This document shows positions 8,036-17,107 of a DNA stretch of 64,000 nt, one piece after another. Each line of letters starts with the position of its first letter. Positions within the stretch are counted from its first letter, which is position 1. The stretch covers positions 62,001 to 126,000 of the forward strand of contig JAITLO010000046.1 in NCBI GenBank assembly GCA_031277855.1, in the 5' to 3' direction. A program made the position numbers and the translations under genes. Below the pieces are notes generated by a model. The model made no database searches, had not been told where the DNA came from, and saw only the letters and a program-made list of their open reading frames with translations. Source of the DNA: Acidovorax sp. (GTDB lineage Bacteria > Pseudomonadota > Gammaproteobacteria > Burkholderiales > Burkholderiaceae_C).

Positions 8036-8382
8036 TAAAGCTGCAGCTGCGCATTATGGCGCAGCAAGCCCGGGTTCTAGGCCGTGTACAGCAGCCTGGC
8101 CGTGGGCTGGCTTTCGCAGCGTACGCGCATATAACACAAAAAATCCTGTGGATAACTTTGTGCGCAAGCACAATCGCGGTGCGGATGAATGCGAAAGAAT
8201 GAATCACATCTGAATGAAAGTCAGCGCTGAATGGTGCTGAAATTCCATTGAAATCAATGGCTTGTGAAATTGTATGGGAGTCTTTTTGGAGCGTTTGCAT
8301 GCGCTGCCCTGCATTGGTGCAAGCATGTTTGCTGTGGATAGTCCAGCCCGCAAGCCGCCATTCCCATTCTTGAAACCCCGCT
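8036..8382. other. Intergenic region between exbB and xseA with two DnaA-box-like sites
   Basis: About 350 bp without a gene, divergent promoter space for exbB (minus) and xseA (plus). It is more AT-rich than its surroundings around 8130-8290. It holds TGTGGATAA at 8147-8155 (complement TTATCCACA, a perfect DnaA box) and TGTGGATAG at 8333-8341 (one mismatch). There is no cluster of further boxes and no dnaA/dnaN nearby, so this is not an origin. Confidence 0.5.
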
Positions 8383-9690
8383 ATGTTTGATCCCTATCAG
8401 TCTGCTGCAACACCTGCCGTCTGGTCGGTGGGCGCGCTGTGCCGTGCCGTGGCCGACAGCCTGGAGGCGCGCTTCAACCCCGTGGCCGTGCGCGGTGAAA
8501 TCACCGGCTTTTCGCGCGCGGCCAGCGGACACTGCTATTTCTCCATCAAAGATACGGTGGGCCAGATCCGCTGCGCCATGTTCCGCCGTGCCGCCAGCGG
8601 TCTGAGCTTTACGCCACGTGACGGCGAGCTGGTGGAGCTGCGTGGCCGCCTGGGCGTGTACGAGCAGCGCGGTGATTTGCAGCTCATCGTCGAAACCCTG
8701 GAGCGCGCAGGCCAGGGCGCCTTGTTTGAGCAGTTCTTGCGCCTCAAGGCCCAGTTGGAGGCCGAGGGACTGTTTGATACGGCCCGCAAACGCCCGCTGC
8801 CGGTGATGCCGCGCGGCATAGGCCTGGTCACCTCGCCGGGCGCGGCTGCGCTGCACGATGTGGCCACGGCCTTGCAGCGGCGCGTGCCCCATATTCCCGT
8901 GGTGTTGGCACCGGCCTTGGTGCAGGGCGCGCAGGCGCCGGCCTCGCTGGTGGCGGCGCTGCAGCAGCTCTATGCCCGGGCCGCGCAGCCGCGCGCAGGT
9001 GAGCCCCCCATCGATGTGATTTTGCTGGTGCGCGGAGGCGGCTCCATGGAAGACCTGTGGGGCTTTAACGATGAGCAATTGGCCCGCACCATCGTCCAGA
9101 GCCCGGTGCCCCTGGTCAGCGGCGTGGGCCATGAGACCGATTTCACCATCGCCGATTTCTGTGCCGATCTGCGCGCACCCACCCCCACGGCTGCGGCCGA
9201 GCTGGTGGCCCAGCCGCGCGATGCCTGGCTGAATGCGCTGGACCAGTTGGAAGTGCGCACCCAGGGCAGCCTGGAGCGCTGGCTGGATAAACAAGGCCAG
9301 CGCCTGGATCTGGCGGCCCAGCGCCTGGGTCGGCCCTCGGGCAACCTGGCCCAGCAGCGCCTGCGCTGCGCCCGCCTGGCCCAGCAGGTGCAGCATGCGG
9401 CGCTATTGCAACTGAAGCTGGAGACGCAGAAGGTGCAAGCCTTGGAGGCCGGTTTGATGCCAGGTATGCAGCGTGCACTGCAGCAGTGCCGCCAGGGCAT
9501 GGAGCAACTGGCCCACAGGCTGGAGCTGTTGGACCCGCGCCGCGTGCTGCAGCGTGGCTACAGCCTGCTGACCAACAGCGCGGGCCAGGCCGTGACCCGG
9601 GTGGCCGATGCGCCCGTGGGCGCTGCGCTCAAGGTGCATCTGGCGGACGGCAGCGTGGACGTGAGCGTGACCCAGCCCAAGCTGCTGTGA
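8383..9690 (+). CDS. xseA: Exodeoxyribonuclease VII large subunit
   Basis: Catalytic subunit of the single-strand-specific exonuclease VII. The 435-residue protein opens with an OB-fold (about residues 10-110, including AVRGEITGFSRA), then the nuclease domain with GLVTSPGAAALHDV, LLVRGGGSMEDLW, SGVGHETDFTIADF and RAPTPTAAAE, all conserved family motifs. A coiled region with many Gln and Leu follows, and the C-terminus has the LDPRRVLQRGYSL motif. It stands just upstream of sodB on the same strand, a common betaproteobacterial arrangement, with 279 bp between them. Confidence 0.98.
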   Translation: MFDPYQSAATPAVWSVGALCRAVADSLEARFNPVAVRGEITGFSRAASGHCYFSIKDTVGQIRCAMFRRAASGLSFTPRDGELVELRGRLGVYEQRGDLQLIVETLERAGQGALFEQFLRLKAQLEAEGLFDTARKRPLPVMPRGIGLVTSPGAAALHDVATALQRRVPHIPVVLAPALVQGAQAPASLVAALQQLYARAAQPRAGEPPIDVILLVRGGGSMEDLWGFNDEQLARTIVQSPVPLVSGVGHETDFTIADFCADLRAPTPTAAAELVAQPRDAWLNALDQLEVRTQGSLERWLDKQGQRLDLAAQRLGRPSGNLAQQRLRCARLAQQVQHAALLQLKLETQKVQALEAGLMPGMQRALQQCRQGMEQLAHRLELLDPRRVLQRGYSLLTNSAGQAVTRVADAPVGAALKVHLADGSVDVSVTQPKLL

Positions 9691-9969
9691 GTGCATCGCT
9701 GCACCCCGCAAGATGGCAAATCGACGGCACATACTCTAGGCCAAAATGCAAGAACAGCGCGCCAGGGCGACAAAAACGCGCACCATCGATGCGCGAATAC
9801 CGCGACAGGGCTGCGCTTGTTTCTACAATGTCTGCTGTGCCTAGCCTGAAGTTTGCGCTGCATCAAAGCCAAGCTGGCAGGGCCGCTGCCACTGGCAAGC
9901 GCTGTGCAAAGGCTGCGCGGTTTGCAATTGGCCCGATTCCCACAACATCCAACCACATAAGGACCCACC

Positions 9970-10554
9970 ATGGAATTCACCTTGCCCCAGCTGCCTTACG
10001 CCATTGACGCTCTGGCCCCCGCATACAGCCAGGAAACGCTGGAATACCACCATGGCAAGCACCACAACACCTATGTGGTGAACCTGAACAACCTGGTGAA
10101 GGGCACCGAGTTTGAAGGCAAGTCGCTGGAAGAGATCGTCAAGAAGTCCAGCGGCGGCATCTACAACAACGCTGCCCAGCACTGGAACCACAGCTTCTTC
10201 TGGAACTGCCTGGCCCCCAACGGCGGCGGCGCTCCCACCGGCAAGCTGGCCGAAGCCATCAACGCCAAGTGGGGCAGCTTCGACAAGTTCAAGGAAGAGT
10301 TCGCCAAGTCGGCAGCTGGCAACTTCGGCTCCGGCTGGACCTGGCTGGTGAAGAACGCCGACGGTTCGGTGGACATCGTCAACACCGGCGCTGCAGGCAA
10401 CCCCCTGGTCGACGGCAAGACCCCCGTGCTGACCGTGGACGTGTGGGAGCACGCCTACTACATCGACTACCGCAATGCCCGTCCCAAGTTCCTGGAAGCC
10501 TTCCTGGGCAAGCTGGTGAACTGGAAGTTTGCCGAAGCCAATTTCGCTGCTTAA
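9970..10554 (+). CDS. sodB: Superoxide dismutase, Fe type
   Basis: Cytoplasmic iron superoxide dismutase of 194 residues. The metal ligands are visible: His in the YHHGKHH region (about 27), His in AQHWNHSFFW (about 74), and Asp and His in DVWEHAYYIDYRN (about 158 and 162). GSGWTWL and AAQHWNH are typical of the Fe-preferring subgroup. The ATG follows an AAGGA ribosome-binding site about 6 nt upstream. Codon use is strongly biased, suggesting high expression. It is followed by a strong terminator. Confidence 0.97.
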   Translation: MEFTLPQLPYAIDALAPAYSQETLEYHHGKHHNTYVVNLNNLVKGTEFEGKSLEEIVKKSSGGIYNNAAQHWNHSFFWNCLAPNGGGAPTGKLAEAINAKWGSFDKFKEEFAKSAAGNFGSGWTWLVKNADGSVDIVNTGAAGNPLVDGKTPVLTVDVWEHAYYIDYRNARPKFLEAFLGKLVNWKFAEANFAA

Positions 10555-10604
10555 TTGAGAGCAGCATCTGCCCGCCACGTTTGCGTGCGGGGCAGATTGG
10601 CCCA

Positions 10605-10632
10605 TAAAAAACCTCCTTCGGGAGGTTTTTTT
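10605..10632 (+). terminator. Rho-independent terminator of sodB
   Basis: Stem ACCTCC-TTCG-GGAGGT flanked by an A-run and followed by seven Ts. A weaker imperfect hairpin lies just before it at 10567-10596 (TCTGCCC pairing with GGGCAGA). Confidence 0.9.
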
Positions 10633-10666
10633 ATTTGGGTGTGCGATGGGGTAATAAATATCGGCC

Positions 10667-10840
10667 GGAGCGGGCTGGAGAAGCGTTGGCAGAAGCCGGG
10701 CCTCCTCCACAACGCACAGATGGCGCTTCAGGCGCGACGCTGGCCCGCGGACAGTACTTTGGTACGGCAAGGGCCAGCAACAAAGCATGGAGCGCCATAT
10801 GGGCGCCTCCAAACGATGATGGGAATTTCCTGGAAAGAGA
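10667..10840 (+). repeat. Dispersed repeat family A, copy 1
   Basis: An approximately 170-bp non-coding segment between sodB and the DUF192 gene that matches, in the opposite orientation, the segment at about 22448-22630 between nasA and nirD. Shared blocks include GCGCTTCAGGCGCG, CACGGCAAGGG/TACGGCAAGGG, CAACAAAGC and GCCTC(C/G)AAAC. Boundaries are approximate. It is not an ORF by family: the reading frame is not preserved by the differences. Confidence 0.65.
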
Positions 10841-10842
10841 CG

Positions 10843-11382
10843 TTAAGGTTTAAACGCTTCGCCGCTGAGCTTGGCGCCGGCCTGTATGCCGCGCTGGGCA
10901 AACCACCCCTGATTCATCTCCAGCACAAAGCGCACAGGCTTGGCCGAGCAGTGTGAGGTTTCGTCCAGCGGCTTCATATCGGCCAGGTTGACGATGGTGC
11001 CGTCATCGGCCACAAAGGCGGCCGTCAGCGGCAGCACGGTGTTGCGCATCCAAAAGCACTGCACACCCGGCTGGGCAAAGGCAAACAACATGCCCTCGTG
11101 CGCCGGCATTTGCCGGCGGAACATCAGCCCGGTCTGGCGCGATTCGTAGGTGTGGGCTACCTGGGCATCGATGCGGTACATGCCAATGCGCATCTCGGTG
11201 CGGGGCAGGTCCATCTGGGGCTGGCCCTGAACTGCGGCCGCAGGGGCTGGCGCTGCAGGTGCACCGGTGCGGGCCAGGGCCGTGCCCGCCAGGGGCAGGG
11301 CGCAGGCCAGCAGATACAGGCCGCTCAGGCGGCGCACAGACAGGGGCAGGGTGAAGCCAAGGCGAAAAGTAGGGTGGCGCAT
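10843..11382 (-). CDS. DUF192 family exported protein
   Basis: A 179-residue protein with an N-terminal signal sequence (LSGLYLLACALPLAGTALA, about residues 20-38, cleavage after the Ala-X-Ala-like end) followed by an Ala/Pro-rich linker and a DUF192 domain. The domain shows ESRQTGLMFRRQMPAHEGMLF, CFWMRNTVLPLTAAFV and the closing GWFAQRGIQAGAKL, the classic family order. The function of DUF192 is not established; the fold is a small beta-barrel. I chose the ATG giving MRHPTF because it starts a proper signal peptide; the upstream extension does not. Confidence 0.88.
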   Translation of the reverse strand: MRHPTFRLGFTLPLSVRRLSGLYLLACALPLAGTALARTGAPAAPAPAAAVQGQPQMDLPRTEMRIGMYRIDAQVAHTYESRQTGLMFRRQMPAHEGMLFAFAQPGVQCFWMRNTVLPLTAAFVADDGTIVNLADMKPLDETSHCSAKPVRFVLEMNQGWFAQRGIQAGAKLSGEAFKP

Positions 11383-11572
11383 TGGAGCTCTCAAGCAATG
11401 GGGAAACGGTCGCAGCAATGTGCTGTCAGTCAACGGCACATTGTGCGGCATCCACTGGCCTGGGTCAGCAAACTGTCACACAGCGTGCTGCGGTTGACAT
11501 GGAGCTGCGGGTGCAGTCGATAGAATCGGCTGCAGTGCATGCAATACCCGTATATCTGGAGACCATAACGAC

Positions 11573-12841
<1,269 letters not shown>

Positions 12842-12862
12842 TTCAGGCCAGGCCTTGTCCAC

Positions 12863-12893
12863 AAAAAAGGAACACTGCGGTGTTCCTTTTTTT
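12863..12893. terminator. Bidirectional terminator between icd and the H-NS-like gene
   Basis: Perfect stem AAAAAAGGAACAC / GTGTTCCTTTTTT with a TGCG loop. A- and T-tracts on both sides serve icd on the plus strand and the converging H-NS-like gene. Confidence 0.92.
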
Positions 12894-12903
12894 ATGGGGC
12901 GCC

Positions 12904-13197
12904 TTATGCAGCCATGGGTTCTGCCAGCAGGAACTGCGCATAGTCCTTGCCCGCAATCCACTTCGGCGGCTTGCCGCGGCCAGTCCATTTGGCACCGGTA
13001 TTGGGGTCATAGTATTTGACAGGGGCCTTGGCTTTTTTCTCACCTTCCCAAGGGAAAACCTGTTGGGCGGTGAAACCGAACTCTTTGATCAGCTGGCGTA
13101 CAGAGGTCAGAGCCGCTGCGGATTCGGTTTTGCGGGCCTGGGCGATCAGGCGGTCCAGTTCTTCTTTTTGGGAAAGCAGCTGTTGGTAGCTTGTCAT
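12904..13197 (-). CDS. H-NS histone family protein
   Basis: A 97-residue nucleoid-associated protein of the H-NS/BpH3 type. The N-terminal part is a short coiled coil (SQKEELDRLIAQARKTES). The C-terminal domain carries YYDPNTGAKWTGRGKPPKWI, the conserved AT-DNA-binding core with the W-TGRGKPP-W motif. Such proteins silence AT-rich, often acquired, genes. The start ATG gives MTSYQQLL; the upstream extension encodes no conserved sequence. It lies head-on to icd and its promoter faces the AT-rich tract and autotransporter gene to the right. Confidence 0.92.
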   Translation of the reverse strand: MTSYQQLLSQKEELDRLIAQARKTESAAALTSVRQLIKEFGFTAQQVFPWEGEKKAKAPVKYYDPNTGAKWTGRGKPPKWIAGKDYAQFLLAEPMAA

Positions 13198-13871
13198 GCT
13201 GTGGAGAGGGGAGTGGAAAAAATAGGCAAAAGAGAGCAGGCACAGAGCAGCCTGCAAGCTGAGTGCAGCCGGCGCACGCAGTGGTCGCTAGCCGGCAGAG
13301 ATGGTAACGGATTGTTTTCGCTGCGCGCGGGATTTCCTGTGACAAAAAGCTAAAAAACACCGGCCACCTGCGTCACAGGCAACGGCAACCTGGCCGCACG
13401 CATACATGGTGGCAGTGCCTATGCCAAATCACTTCATCTTCTGCCGCACTGCATATGGAGTGAGTGGGGGCTGCATTCTGGTGGGGAAGCTGAAGCCTTA
13501 TGGGCAATAAAAATTCAAAAGCCCAAAAACTGCATGGATTGAGAAAGATAAATCCGCTGTCTCAAGAGTTAACTCCATGAAAGAGTAGGTTAAAGCTTAC
13601 GTTTTTGTAGGCGTATATAGCTTATCCGTCAGTAATGGACTACTTAACAATCGGATGAACGGCTGCAATTTTTTTTTGTAACTTTAAGTTAGTATTTTTT
13701 CAAATCAATTCATTCTTGAATTTTTCTGCCTGCCCTCATGCGGTTTTTATTGTGTGGCACGGGCGTGGATTCCTATCTACAAAGAACCTAAAAGCAATTT
13801 ATGCCATGGGGTGCATAAAGTGCGTGGGTGGTTGGCCCCGGAAGCGTAAACATAAAGGAAAAAGGTTTGGT
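13198..13871. other. AT-rich intergenic tract upstream of the autotransporter
   Basis: About 670 bp with no supported gene. The part from 13500 to 13730 is visibly AT-rich (a run of nine or more Ts near 13670, and AT-rich words such as AACTTTAAGTTAGTATTTTTTCA split across it) compared with the GC-rich background. It should hold the promoters of the H-NS-like gene (minus) and the autotransporter (plus). AT-rich curved DNA of this kind is a typical H-NS target. An in-frame upstream ATG at 13716 would extend the autotransporter but lacks a ribosome-binding site. Confidence 0.5.
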
Positions 13872-16800
13872 ATGCAGAAGTTCAAAAAAAAGAAATTGTT
13901 GATGGCAATTCTGGCGAGTGGAATGTTCTCCAGCCTTTCCCATGCACTTTCCCATACAGATGCAATGGACCTGGGTTTTTGGCTTGGGAGTACTACTGCC
14001 GGTGTTTCTTTACCGTCAGCCGCTTATGTCCCTGATGGTTTTCATCTGGTATCTAATGATTTTCTATGGATTAGAAATGCAGATCTCACTGGCTATGACC
14101 ACGATACGGCATTGTTTTTACTGGATAAAAACTCATCCTTGACCTATCTGCATAATGTTCCCGGAATGGACAGCGATGGATTCAGAAACTCCATCATCTC
14201 ATCCTACACGGCAGGTACAAGAAAATACGGGATAGCGGTGGAGATAGGAAGCAATAGCTTCTCTCTTGCAGAAAGGCCAGCCTTAACGGCCAATAATACC
14301 GATTTTTTTGCCGATAAAACAGGTTTGCAGATCAATAGTGGGATTGTCAAATTAAGCAATGTGGCAATTTCAGCATTGGGTACAGGAATTGAGCTTTCAG
14401 ATATAGATTACAACGGCAGCAAAGGGGCTGGAAGTCGTTTGGAGCTGGAGAATTTCAGCATCAAATTTGACGCCAAACGCTTCAATAATCTTGTGGAAGA
14501 TCAAACAGGGTCATCCCCTGGCTTTACTGCTTCACAAAAGACAGAAATAGGCGTCAGCATTGGCGGGACGGGCATCAAAGGTGAAACCGTTGCCTATTTG
14601 ACCGATGGCGAAATTGATGTTGCTGAACACGCTGTTTCTGTTTTTGATGCGGCGCAGGCATATATCGATCGAGTAAAAATGAATTCCACAAAATACCCGG
14701 GATCTTCTGTTATCAGTGTCACGGGGCAGAATTCCTATGTGTCTTTAAAAAACTCAGAGATCACCTCCCGAAGCTCAGGCGTGCAAGCCAGTGCTGCTGA
14801 AGTTGATATAGACAATGTCTTGATAGAACGGACTGGATATGGTTTTGGTGTGGTTGCACGCTATGGAGGAAAAATATCTCTGTCCAACAGCACGCTGACT
14901 TTAACCGGGGGAACTCAATCGGGAAATGATGGTTTCAGTTCTGCTGGTGTTGCTGTACGTGAAAAAGATTCAAAAATAACGCTTTCCAATGTGATGATTG
15001 AAGACAAAATCTCCAATCTCACCATGATGAAGGGTATTTATGCGGATATGAACGGCGAAGTAGATGGGAGCAAGGTTAAATATACCTCTGCATCGGGTGG
15101 TGCGCTCGGGGTGCAAATAGCCGATAAGGGAAAAGTGAGTTTGAAAGACTCGGTTTTTGAACTGACTGGGGTTGGGTCTGTTGGTGTTTTTTCTGGTGGA
15201 GGAACTTTCAATGCAGATCACTCGGCTTTTACAAGCAAAGGTACTTTGATCAGAATATATAAATCTAGCGGCGATGATAGTTATATCAATTTGAAGAATA
15301 ACTCTGCTTTTTTGTCATCTGATGTATTGCTGCGCAGTGACACCGCAGATTTTGATGCTTTTCTTACTGCAGATAATTCATTGCTGGCAGGTCGTATAAA
15401 TGGTGGGTTTACTACAGATGTAAATCTGAATAATAATTCGGAATGGTCGTATTCCGGTATATCCAGCTTTAGAAATTTCAGCATTGACAACTCGGTTGTT
15501 AAAATGAATAAGCCCGATGCAGGAAAATACAATATCCTGGAGGTGGATAAGCTGCATGGCCAAAATGCAACCATCCAACTCTGGACAGAATTCAGCGGAG
15601 ATGCCTCGGTGAGTGACATCATCCGCATCGGTGTGGAAGCCAGCGGAAAGACGGGTTTGAGTTTCAAAAAATCTGGGGGCACGGGCGAGCAAACCAGCAA
15701 GGGCATCAAGGTGGTGGATGCCGTGGATGCGAGCCCGTTTGGTGGCCCTGTCGCTGTCACCGCCGCCGATGCGTTTTTCATAGACGCCTCTTCGGATGGC
15801 TACCGCCAGGGCAAGGGAACGATTGCGGCTGGTGCGTATGAGTACTCCCTGAAAAAAGGCGGCGGCAATGCAGATGAGAGCTGGTATTTGCAGTCGGTGA
15901 AGATCAACGATCCAGGTCCAGGACCAGGACCAGGACCAGGTCCAGGGCCAGATCCTGAGCCTTTGCCCCGTCCGGAGGTGGACATTTATTTTGCCAACCG
16001 GGCCAGCATGCTGAATATGCAGCAGCACCACTTGAAGCAACGCGTGATGGATGGCTGGCAGTCGCCTGTGGCCTGGGTGCGTATGGACCACAAGCAAGAG
16101 CGGTTCAACAACCAGCTTGATAACCAGCGCAAAAGCGATATGAACCTGGTGCACTTTGGTCTGGACATGCTGCGCAAAGATCTGGGTACGCAGGGCGTGT
16201 TGCAGGCTGGTGTCATGGGCTTGATAGGCCAGAGCAAAAGCAAGCTGCGCAACGACATTGGCAATGCCAGGGGCAAGACCGATGGCTACAACCTGGGCGC
16301 CTATGCCAGCTGGTTCCAGAACCGGGATGGCAACACCGGCGCCTATGTGGACAGTTGGCTGATGCATGGCTGGTTCAACAACAGCACCCAGGGTGATGGG
16401 CTGGGGGAGGAAAAGTACAAGTCCAGGGCGCTGTCGCTGTCGCTGGAAGCCGGTTATGGCTTCCGGCTGCCTTGGGGTGACGACGACCATCGCTACACAC
16501 TGCAGCCGCAGGCGCAGGTCATTCTCAGCCATCTGCACTCTGACAATGTGCGTGAAAAAACCAAGACCCAGGTCCGCCACGACAATGGCGGCCAGGCGTC
16601 CTACCGCATGGGTGTGCGCTTTCAAGGAGATAGCAAGCAAGCCAACGGCTCGGTGCTTTCGCCATTTGCCGAGCTCAACTTCTGGCATCAGCCACAGGCC
16701 AAAGACATTCGCTTTGACAGCAAGGCCATCAGCGATAAAACGCCTTCCACGATCACCGAGGCAGTCCTGGGTGTGAAGATGCGGGTGAAGCCGAACTGGG

Positions 16801-16886
16801 ATGTTTCCGGGCAATTCAATTACCAGCAGGGCAGCCAAAGCTATAAGCAAAAAATCGTGCAGCTGGGTGCCCGCTACCAGTGGTGA
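13872..16886 (+). CDS. Autotransporter (type Va) with beta-helical passenger
   Basis: A 1004-residue secreted or surface-exposed protein. An N-terminal signal peptide (MQKFKKKKLLMAILASGMFSSLSHA in two parts: basic then hydrophobic, ending Ser-His-Ala) is preceded by an AAAGG ribosome-binding site. Residues about 30-670 form the passenger, with repeated Ser/Asn/Gly-rich strands (SLKNSEI, SLSNSTLTL, SLKDSVFEL) typical of a parallel beta-helix of the AidA/pertactin kind. A Gly-Pro repeat linker (about 680-695) precedes the C-terminal autotransporter barrel (about 720-1004), which ends in Tyr-Gln-Trp. The aromatic last residue fits recognition by the Bam complex. The passenger DNA is AT-rich, the barrel DNA GC-rich. 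The passenger's target is unknown; adhesion is likely. Confidence 0.9.
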   Translation: MQKFKKKKLLMAILASGMFSSLSHALSHTDAMDLGFWLGSTTAGVSLPSAAYVPDGFHLVSNDFLWIRNADLTGYDHDTALFLLDKNSSLTYLHNVPGMDSDGFRNSIISSYTAGTRKYGIAVEIGSNSFSLAERPALTANNTDFFADKTGLQINSGIVKLSNVAISALGTGIELSDIDYNGSKGAGSRLELENFSIKFDAKRFNNLVEDQTGSSPGFTASQKTEIGVSIGGTGIKGETVAYLTDGEIDVAEHAVSVFDAAQAYIDRVKMNSTKYPGSSVISVTGQNSYVSLKNSEITSRSSGVQASAAEVDIDNVLIERTGYGFGVVARYGGKISLSNSTLTLTGGTQSGNDGFSSAGVAVREKDSKITLSNVMIEDKISNLTMMKGIYADMNGEVDGSKVKYTSASGGALGVQIADKGKVSLKDSVFELTGVGSVGVFSGGGTFNADHSAFTSKGTLIRIYKSSGDDSYINLKNNSAFLSSDVLLRSDTADFDAFLTADNSLLAGRINGGFTTDVNLNNNSEWSYSGISSFRNFSIDNSVVKMNKPDAGKYNILEVDKLHGQNATIQLWTEFSGDASVSDIIRIGVEASGKTGLSFKKSGGTGEQTSKGIKVVDAVDASPFGGPVAVTAADAFFIDASSDGYRQGKGTIAAGAYEYSLKKGGGNADESWYLQSVKINDPGPGPGPGPGPGPDPEPLPRPEVDIYFANRASMLNMQQHHLKQRVMDGWQSPVAWVRMDHKQERFNNQLDNQRKSDMNLVHFGLDMLRKDLGTQGVLQAGVMGLIGQSKSKLRNDIGNARGKTDGYNLGAYASWFQNRDGNTGAYVDSWLMHGWFNNSTQGDGLGEEKYKSRALSLSLEAGYGFRLPWGDDDHRYTLQPQAQVILSHLHSDNVREKTKTQVRHDNGGQASYRMGVRFQGDSKQANGSVLSPFAELNFWHQPQAKDIRFDSKAISDKTPSTITEAVLGVKMRVKPNWDVSGQFNYQQGSQSYKQKIVQLGARYQW
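15911..15956 (+). repeat. Hexamer microsatellite encoding a Gly-Pro linker
   Basis: About seven 6-bp units of the form CCAGGN-like (CCAGGT/CCAGGA/CCAGGG) encode alternating Gly-Pro between the passenger and the barrel of the autotransporter. Slippage would change linker length by two residues per unit without frameshift. Confidence 0.75.
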
Positions 16887-16913
16887 TGCAAAAGAAAAAA
16901 TCTGCTGGTGTGC

Positions 16914-16947
16914 AAAAAGCCGGGGCTCAAGGCCCCGGCTTTTTTTG
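16914..16947 (+). terminator. Rho-independent terminator of the autotransporter
   Basis: Stem AAAAAGCCGGGGC / GCCCCGGCTTTTT around a five-base loop, followed by further Ts. It begins 28 bp after the autotransporter stop codon. Confidence 0.92.
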
Positions 16948-17107
16948 TTGGACCGTGGTCGGAGACCATGCCCAATCGATACGCCCCCGGTCTGCTGACG
17001 GCAGCACAAGCAGGTTTGCGTGGCGGAGGTGGCGGGTTATGGTGGCATGCCCTCACGGCCGTTGTGCTGCACCTGTGGGGGCGAAAGCAAAAAAACCGGA
17101 GACATTC

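Noticed and set aside
8147..8341. Possible replication origin because of DnaA boxes
   Set aside because: Only two boxes, no dnaA, dnaN or rpmH nearby and no AT-rich unwinding region with repeats.
15911..15956. Tandem repeat considered as a CRISPR-like array
   Set aside because: Units are six bases with no spacers and lie inside the autotransporter reading frame, encoding Gly-Pro.
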